From NCBI GenBank assembly GCA_900772095.1, contig CAAGQJ010000037.1, positions 1 to 10,477 on the forward strand: a stretch of DNA of 10,477 nt, given 5' to 3'. The notes under the pieces were generated by a model. The model was not told the origin of the DNA, ran no database searches, and worked only from the letters and a program-made list of their open reading frames with translations. Origin of the DNA: Bacilli bacterium. GTDB lineage: Bacteria; Bacillota_I; Bacilli_A; RF39; UBA660. Made by a program: the position numbers and the translations under genes. How positions within the stretch are numbered: position 1 is the first letter of the stretch; every line of letters begins with the position of its first letter. This document shows, one piece after another, positions 6,525 to 10,477 of the stretch.

Positions 6525-7022
6525 ATGGACGATATGCAAGTCTATATTGCGAATTTAGGCAAATACAATGAGGGCGAATTGGTCGGTGCGTGGTTTACCT
6601 TTCCCATTGACTTTGAGGAAGTCAAAGAGAAAATCGGCTTGAATGATGAATATGAGGAATACGCCATTCATGACTACGAGTTACCCTTTACGGTTGACGA
6701 ATACACTTCCATTGGCGAACTCAATCGACTATGGGAAATGGTATCGGAATTACCCGAAGAATTACAATCGGAGCTATCTGCTCTGCTCACTCATTTTTCA
6801 AGCATTGAAGAACTAAGCGAACATCAAGAGGATATTATCATTCATTCCGATTGTGATGATATGTATGACGTGGCACGCTACTACATTGAAGAAACGGGTG
6901 CTTTAGGCGAAGTACCAGCTAGTCTTCAAAACTATATTGATTATCAAGCCTATGGTCGGGATTTAGACCTTTCAGGAACGTTTATCTCAACCAATCATGG
7001 GATTTTTGAAATCGTCTATTAA
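6525..7022 (+). CDS. ardA: ArdA antirestriction protein, Tn916 Orf18
   Basis: ArdA is a DNA-mimic protein that occupies type I restriction-modification enzymes and shields DNA entering a new host. The 165-residue product begins MDDMQVYIANLGKYNEGEL and is strikingly acidic (runs such as DFEEVKEK, NDEYEEY, SIEELSEHQEDII, DCDDMYD), as expected of an elongated B-DNA mimic. Its length and sequence agree with Orf18 of Tn916, whose ArdA structure is known. It is cytosolic and has no membrane segment. AAAGGA lies 9 bases before the ATG. The gene is bracketed by hairpins on both sides (6414-6505 and 7021-7093), so its expression may be uncoupled from the neighbouring channel genes. Confidence 0.95.
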   Translation: MDDMQVYIANLGKYNEGELVGAWFTFPIDFEEVKEKIGLNDEYEEYAIHDYELPFTVDEYTSIGELNRLWEMVSELPEELQSELSALLTHFSSIEELSEHQEDIIIHSDCDDMYDVARYYIEETGALGEVPASLQNYIDYQAYGRDLDLSGTFISTNHGIFEIVY

Positions 7023-7052
7023 ATCTGTCGGTACATTACTACTGGCAGATTT
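7021..7052 (+). promoter_or_regulatory. Hairpin at the ardA stop codon
   Basis: AAATCTGTC (7021-7029) pairs with GGCAGATTT (7044-7052), 9 bp with one wobble and a 14-base loop, starting inside the ardA stop codon. The following TCTATTTT is T-rich but interrupted, making a weak terminator or the first half of a tandem arrangement with the next hairpin. Confidence 0.4.
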
Positions 7053-7062
7053 TCTATTTTAC

Positions 7063-7093
7063 GGGGTGGCTCAATCAGCTACCCCTATTTTTT
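7063..7093 (+). terminator. Terminator-like hairpin between ardA and orf17
   Basis: GGGGTGGCT (7063-7071) pairs with AGCTACCCC (7077-7085), 9 bp with one G-T wobble and the five-base loop CAATC. TA and six T (7088-7093) follow. It lies directly before the orf17 ribosome site GAAAGGA. It should end part of the transcripts from ardA and lower expression of orf17 onward, since those genes have no visible promoter of their own. Confidence 0.7.
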
Positions 7094-7110
7094 ATGAAAG
7101 GATTGATTAC

Positions 7111-7503
7111 ATGAAGAAAATACGAAGCTATACCAGTATCTGGTCTGTGGAAAAGGTACTGTATTCTATCAATGATTTTAGACTTCCGTTTCCCATAACC
7201 TTTACGCAAATGACATGGTTTGTCGTGTCACTCTTTGCAGTGATGATACTTGGCAACTTGCCCCCTCTTTCCATGATAGAGGGAGCATTTCTCAAATACT
7301 TTGGGATTCCTGTGGCTTTCACATGGTTTATGTCTACAAAAACTTTTGATGGTAAAAAGCCTTATGGATTTTTGAAGTCTGTCATTGCTTATGCACTGCG
7401 ACCAAAGCTGACCTATGCAGGAAAAAAAGTAACGCTTGGCAGAAACCAGCCACAAGAAGCCATTACAGCAGTTAGGAGTGAATTTTATGGCATATCCAAT
7501 TAA
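7111..7503 (+). CDS. orf17: TcpE-like conjugation membrane protein, Tn916 Orf17
   Basis: This 130-residue protein starts MKKIRSYTSIWSVEKVLYSI and has two membrane segments, about residues 29-50 (ITFTQMTWFVVSLFAVMILG) and 60-78 (FLKYFGIPVAFTWFMSTK). A basic cytoplasmic tail with KPYGFLKSVIAYALRPK follows. It fits the TcpE/ConD family, an inner-membrane part of the Gram-positive conjugation channel. The ATG at 7111 is preceded by GAAAGGA at the right spacing. An upstream in-frame ATG at 6997 lies inside ardA, has no ribosome site and would place the terminator hairpin inside the gene, so I reject it. The last 17 bases overlap orf16, pointing to translational coupling with the ATPase gene. Confidence 0.92.
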   Translation: MKKIRSYTSIWSVEKVLYSINDFRLPFPITFTQMTWFVVSLFAVMILGNLPPLSMIEGAFLKYFGIPVAFTWFMSTKTFDGKKPYGFLKSVIAYALRPKLTYAGKKVTLGRNQPQEAITAVRSEFYGISN

Positions 7504-9040
7504 ATACATTGAAAACAATCTCGTCTGGAATAAAGACGGGGAATGTTATGCTTACTATGAGCTTGTTCCTTACAATTACTCATTTCTAAGTCCAGAACAG
7601 AAAATACAAGTGCATGATTCTTTCAGACAGCTTATCGCACAAAATCGTGATGGCAAAATTCATGCTTTACAAATCAGTACAGAATCCAGCATACGTTCTG
7701 CACAAGAGCGTTCCAAAAATGAAGTCACTGGCAAGCTCAAAGCGGTTGCCTATGACAAAATCGACCAACAGACAGACGCTTTAATATCCATGATTGGCGA
7801 AAATCAAGTGAACTACCGTTTCTTTATCGGCTTTAAGTTGCTTCTCAACGATCAGGAGTTTTCTATGAAAAGTCTTACCGTTGAAGCAAAAAATGCTTTG
7901 TCTGATTTTGTCTATGATGTGAACCATAAGCTGATGGGCGATTTTGTTAGTATGAGTAATGATGAAATCCTGCGTTTTCAGAAGATGGAAAAGCTCTTAG
8001 AAAATAAAATCTCTCGTCGTTTCAAAATCCGCAGGTTAGATAAGGACGACTTCGGCTATCTGATTGAACACCTTTACGGACAGACAGGCACTGCCTATGA
8101 AGAGTATGAGTACCATCTATCAAAGAAAAAGCTGGATAATGAAACGCTTATTAAATACTATGACTTGATTAAGCCTACTCGCTGTTTGGTGGAAGAAAAA
8201 CAGCGATATTTGAAAATCCAGCAGGAAGATGAAACCGTCTATGTAGCTTACTTTACCATTAACAGCATTGTCGGAGAACTGGACTTCCCGTCCTCTGAAA
8301 TCTTCTACTACCAGCAACAGCAATTTACATTCCCGATTGATACGTCAATGAATGTGGAAATTGTAGCGAATCGTAAAGCCCTATCTACTGTCCGCAATAA
8401 AAAGAAAGAACTGAAAGACTTGGATAACCACGCTTGGCAAAGTGATAATGAAACCAGCTCCAATGTGGCGGAAGCTCTGGAAAGTGTGAATGAGCTGGAA
8501 ACCAATTTAGACCAAAGCAAGGAATCTATGTACAAGCTGTCTTATGTGGTAAGGGTATCAGCAAATGATCTTGACGAACTCAAACGTCGTTGTAATGAAG
8601 TGAAAGATTTTTATGACGATTTAAGCGTAAAACTGGTACGACCATTTGGGGATATGCTCGGCTTACATGAAGAATTTTTACCTGCCAGCAAGCGTTATAT
8701 GAATGATTATATTCAATACGTGACCTCTGATTTCCTCGCTGGTTTAGGTTTTGGTGCTACTCAAATGCTGGGGGAAAATGAGGGGATTTATGTTGGCTAC
8801 AGCTTAGATACTGGACGCAATGTCTATCTGAAACCTGCTCTTGCCAGTCAAGGGGTTAAGGGTTCAGTAACCAATGCGTTAGCGTCGGCTTTTGTTGGTT
8901 CGCTGGGTGGTGGTAAATCCTTTGCGAATAACCTTATCGTCTATTATGCGGTGCTTTATGGGGCACAAGCAGTGATTGTAGACCCAAAAGCAGGTGCGAA
9001 ACGTTCCTACTTGAAAAGAGTAGGCACAGCACTTCATTAA
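7487..9040 (+). CDS. orf16: VirB4/TcpF/ConE-type conjugation ATPase (Tn916 Orf16), 5' exon, interrupted by a group II intron
   Basis: Orf16 is the channel-energising ATPase of Tn916 transfer (VirB4 class; about 815 residues in Tn916). ATG 7487 follows TTAGGAGTG (SD AGGAG 7474-7478) and begins MAYPIKYIENNLVWNKDGEC. An N-terminal domain of about 460 residues leads to Walker A GSLGGGKS at 471-478, then QAVIVDPKA. At residue 502/503 the homology stops: the family continues with an acidic ER-type motif, whereas here 15 unrelated residues (GAKRSYLKRVGTALH) and a stop at 9038-9040 follow. Those bases belong to the intron (from 8994). Without splicing, a 517-residue protein lacking Walker B and the rest of the motor results. 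The 3' exon is not in the window. An in-frame TTG at 7436 is a less likely start, since it lies within orf17 without a ribosome site. Confidence 0.9.
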   Translation: MAYPIKYIENNLVWNKDGECYAYYELVPYNYSFLSPEQKIQVHDSFRQLIAQNRDGKIHALQISTESSIRSAQERSKNEVTGKLKAVAYDKIDQQTDALISMIGENQVNYRFFIGFKLLLNDQEFSMKSLTVEAKNALSDFVYDVNHKLMGDFVSMSNDEILRFQKMEKLLENKISRRFKIRRLDKDDFGYLIEHLYGQTGTAYEEYEYHLSKKKLDNETLIKYYDLIKPTRCLVEEKQRYLKIQQEDETVYVAYFTINSIVGELDFPSSEIFYYQQQQFTFPIDTSMNVEIVANRKALSTVRNKKKELKDLDNHAWQSDNETSSNVAEALESVNELETNLDQSKESMYKLSYVVRVSANDLDELKRRCNEVKDFYDDLSVKLVRPFGDMLGLHEEFLPASKRYMNDYIQYVTSDFLAGLGFGATQMLGENEGIYVGYSLDTGRNVYLKPALASQGVKGSVTNALASAFVGSLGGGKSFANNLIVYYAVLYGAQAVIVDPKAGAKRSYLKRVGTALH

Positions 9041-10414
9041 ATCAATATTTAATGTGTGTTGGAGAACTAAACACACGAATAGTCGAATGACGGGGTAACG
9101 CCCTGAAAGGCTACTTTAATACTCTGACTGGCAGAAACTTGAGTAAACAAGGCTCTGTCAGAAGCTCGGTGAAGTCGGCAGACAGACACCGTAACAGATA
9201 ATGCTGACGAAAGATTCCCAGAGGTGGGCGTTGTGTCCTATATGCCGGAAGTCTATAAAATATCTATGGTTAGAATGTAGATGAGAGGTCTACTGACGAA
9301 TCCTTGAATGTACAGGTCTATATCGGGGCTGGATAGAAATGTCCAGTGACACAAACAGTGTCGCTACTGTGGGTGAGTAAGACTCCGCATTTATGAAAAT
9401 CCATATAACGTTAAAGGCGTTATCAAGGTAGCAGGCTTATAGAGGAAACCTAAGGATATATGTACAGATAGTGTGTTTGGAACGTTGAAAGCTGACAACA
9501 TGGAGATTTTACTGTCTGTGAAGTGTTCACATCAGAAAGTTATTGTGAGATTAGCAATGATATAAGGTGTGTTAATGTCAGTGAGAGTGGTGGCACAGTA
9601 CCTATGAAACCGTGATAACAAGCGGTGGAGGGATAGCCACTAGTCATATGAAGAATAGAATTACTAAGAAAAATGGTATGGGTTCGAGTAAGACTAAGAG
9701 ATGTACTTGCTCCTGCAAACAAGGAGGGTACAGACCATGCTAAAGAAAAACAAGCTCCGCTATAACGAGTATTATGATATGCAACATATTTATGACGAGT
9801 TATACGCACAGAGCAAGAACGGTAATAACTTTTATAAGTTACTTGAAATTATTGGTTCGGAACAAAATATTTGTTTAGCTTACCGTAATCTGAAATCAAA
9901 CAGTGGCAGTAAAACGGCTGGAACGGATGGAATGACGATAGACGATATAAAACAACTCAGCAATGCTGAGATTGTTGCTACCGTTCGGGAAAGCCTTAGC
10001 AACTACCGCCCCAAATCAGTCAGACGTGTTTTCATTCCAAAAGCTGGGAGCGATAAAATGCGTCCATTGGGGATTCCGTGTATCTGGGACAGGCTGGTAC
10101 AACAATGTATCCTGCAAGTCCTAGAGCCGATATGCGAACCAAAGTTCCATAATCATTCCTATGGATTCCGTGCGAATCGAAGTGCCCACCATGCAGTCAG
10201 CAGAGTAACGACACTGATAAATTTATCAAAATATCATTACTGTGTTGACGTAGACATTAAAGGATTTTTCGATAATGTCAATCATGGAAAACTATTAAAA
10301 CAAATCTGGACACTTGGTATTCGGGATAAAAGATTGATTTGCATTATCAGCAAAATGCTGAAAGCCGAAATTGACGGCGAGGGTGTCCCAGAAAAAGGAA
10401 CGCCACAAGGTGGG
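8994..10414 (+). mobile_element. Group II intron inserted in orf16, 3' part missing
   Basis: The 5' end is placed at GTGCG (8994-8998), the GUGYG start of group II introns, exactly where Orf16 similarity ends (exon ...CCAAAAGCAG). The ~740 bases before the maturase hold no gene but are dense in helices expected of ribozyme domains I-IV: CCTACT/AGTAGG at 9006-9024, GTGTGTT/AACACAC at 9054-9076, and GGGTAACGCCC near 9094. The intron-encoded protein follows in what should be domain IV. The intron stops near 10414 in the middle of that gene, so domains V and VI and the 3' splice site are absent here. The 5' boundary is inferred: I did not find a convincing EBS1 partner for exon bases AAGCAG. GTGTG at 9054 is the alternative. 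Confidence 0.8.
9703..9731 (+). promoter_or_regulatory. Domain IVa-like hairpin sequestering the maturase ribosome site
   Basis: CTCCT (9710-9714) pairs with AGGAG (9722-9726) around the loop GCAAACA, and an outer GTAC (9703-9706) pairs with GTAC (9728-9731) across a small internal loop. The AAGGAGGG Shine-Dalgarno (9721-9728) of the maturase, 8 bases before its ATG, is thus buried in the stem. In the lactococcal Ll.LtrB intron the maturase binds domain IVa at its own ribosome site and represses its translation; the same logic is inferred here. Confidence 0.55.
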
Positions 10415-10471
10415 TTATGCCGATATCGGCATAACCCACCTTATGCGGACAAAGATATTATGCCGAGTTAA
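9737..10471 (+). pseudogene. ltrA: Group II intron reverse transcriptase/maturase, truncated by insertion
   Basis: An intact intron protein of this kind (roughly 500-600 residues) reverse-transcribes the intron, aids splicing (X domain) and cuts target DNA (D/En). The start at ATG 9737 has an excellent AAGGAGGG 8 bases upstream and begins MLKKNKLRYNEYYDMQHIYD. Visible are RT0 (KTAGTDGMTIDD), RT1-2 (RRVFIPKAG...KMRPLGIPCIWDRLVQQ), the RT2/3 block HSYGFRANRSAHHA, RT3 VDVDIKGFFDNVNH with the first catalytic Asp, and RT4 GTPQGG near residue 226. Right after GTPQGG, genuine sequence ends and 18 codons of the inserted element (LCRYRHNPPYADKDIMPS) run to a stop at 10469-10471. The catalytic YADD of RT5, RT6-7, the maturase domain and any endonuclease are gone. 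The product cannot be an active reverse transcriptase or maturase. Confidence 0.93.
10407..10442. repeat. Perfect 36-bp palindrome at the break in the maturase gene
   Basis: AAGGTGGGTTATGCCGAT (10407-10424) is followed with no spacer by its exact reverse complement (10425-10442). The outer eight bases on the left (AAGGTGGG) are maturase coding sequence (Gln-Gly-Gly), and the inner twenty bases are foreign. The symmetry stops sharply at both edges (A at 10406, A at 10443). It marks either an element end inserted at a matching target, or an assembly or inversion artefact at a fold-back. Confidence 0.85.
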
Positions 10472-10477
10472 TTTAGA
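10415..10477. mobile_element. End of an unidentified inserted element with repeated TTATGC(C/G)GA motifs
   Basis: From 10415 the sequence no longer continues the reverse transcriptase. In 53 bases it has four copies of one 10-mer: TTATGCCGAT (10415-10424, plus), the same inverted (10425-10434), TTATGCGGAC (10441-10450) and TTATGCCGAG (10458-10467). Such clustered direct and inverted motifs look like recombinase-binding sites at the end of a mobile element. No transposase gene is visible in the 63 bases present, so the family cannot be named. A tyrosine-recombinase-type element is my guess. Confidence 0.55.

Larger units (their letters stand above)
2289..10477 (+). mobile_element. Tn916-family integrative conjugative element, left part, integrated downstream of ppdK (right end outside window)
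   Basis: The gene order orf23-orf22-orf21-oriT-orf20-orf19-ardA-orf17-orf16, all on one strand, is that of the Tn916 transfer module. The family-specific arm sites and oriT are also present. The left boundary is placed just after the T-tract of the ppdK terminator. The junction has the T-run / short spacer / A-run layout that Tn916 integrase prefers, so the exact base is uncertain by about 10. The regulatory/cargo and integrase half of the element (in Tn916: tet(M), xis, int) is not in the window. The transfer genes point away from ppdK and run in the same direction. In Tn916 they are transcribed across the joined ends of the excised circle (known for the family), which agrees with the absence of a convincing promoter between the junction and orf23. 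Confidence 0.93.

Noticed and set aside
6997..7110. ATG at 6997 as the start of orf17
   Set aside because: It overlaps ardA, has no ribosome site and would translate through two hairpins. ATG 7111 has GAAAGGA and gives the usual TcpE-like N terminus.
7436..7486. TTG at 7436 as the start of orf16
   Set aside because: It lies deep in orf17 with no Shine-Dalgarno. ATG 7487 has AGGAG at the right spacing and the family's MAYPIKYIENN start.
9054..9058. GTGTG at 9054 as the intron 5' end
   Set aside because: It forms a hairpin with AACACAC at 9070-9076, and Orf16 similarity already ends near 8993, where GTGCG stands. Kept as the second choice.
10441..10453. Residues PYADKD near the end of the truncated reverse transcriptase look like the catalytic YADD box
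   Set aside because: They are encoded by the inserted element (CCT TAT GCG GAC AAA), come only about 12 residues after GTPQGG, and read YADK, not YADD. The resemblance is chance.
1..10477. CRISPR array, tRNA, rRNA or defence operon
   Set aside because: No regularly spaced repeats, cloverleaf or rRNA signatures were seen. The only defence-related gene is the anti-restriction ardA.

Overview
The window carries the end of a chromosomal gene of an anaerobic, AT-rich Bacillota (Firmicutes) bacterium, followed by the left part of an integrated Tn916-family conjugative element. That element is interrupted by a group II intron, and the intron is itself interrupted by a third, unidentified element. 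The host assignment rests on the pyruvate phosphate dikinase (PPDK), which is of the type used by fermentative gut Bacillota. Its leucine codons are overwhelmingly TTA, unlike the mixed TTA/CTT/CTG/TTG use in the element. I cannot place the species.

Layout. (1) 2-2239: PPDK missing about 137 N-terminal residues, with an intrinsic terminator at 2261-2288. (2) About 2289-2630: left end of the element, with paired recombinase-type repeats (GCATAAAAA twice; AATTTACTACT twice), a strong terminator-like hairpin at 2473-2506 and a 24-codon micro-ORF. (3) 2630-4760: orf23 and orf22 (DUF961/YdcP-like paralogues) and orf21 (FtsK/SpoIIIE-like coupling ATPase). (4) 4761-4940: oriT, including a C6/G7 hairpin with the ICEBs1/Tn916-type CTAACAGGGGGG arm. 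(5) 4954-7503: orf20 (MobT relaxase), orf19 (small membrane protein), orf18 (ArdA antirestriction protein) and orf17 (TcpE-like membrane protein). (6) 7487-8993: the first ~502 codons of orf16, the VirB4/TcpF/ConE-type ATPase, broken between Walker A and Walker B. (7) 8994-~10414: a group II intron whose reverse transcriptase/maturase is cut right after the GTPQGG motif. (8) ~10415-10477: foreign sequence starting at a perfect 36-bp palindrome with four TTATGC(C/G)GA copies.

How the parts work together. In an intact element of this family, Orf21 (coupling protein) brings MobT bound at oriT to the type IV secretion channel, to which Orf19, Orf17 and Orf16 contribute. ArdA protects the incoming DNA from type I restriction. 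Here Orf16 can only be made if the intron splices, yet the intron's own maturase is destroyed. The predicted state is an element that could perhaps still excise but lacks its conjugation motor unless a related maturase acts in trans.

I see no unknown protein system. The less ordinary signals are the nested insertion and its palindrome, several long hairpins in the short gaps of the transfer operon, a probable CTG start for mobT, and a Shine-Dalgarno sequestered in the intron. Family names come from recognising the sequences, not from database searches.
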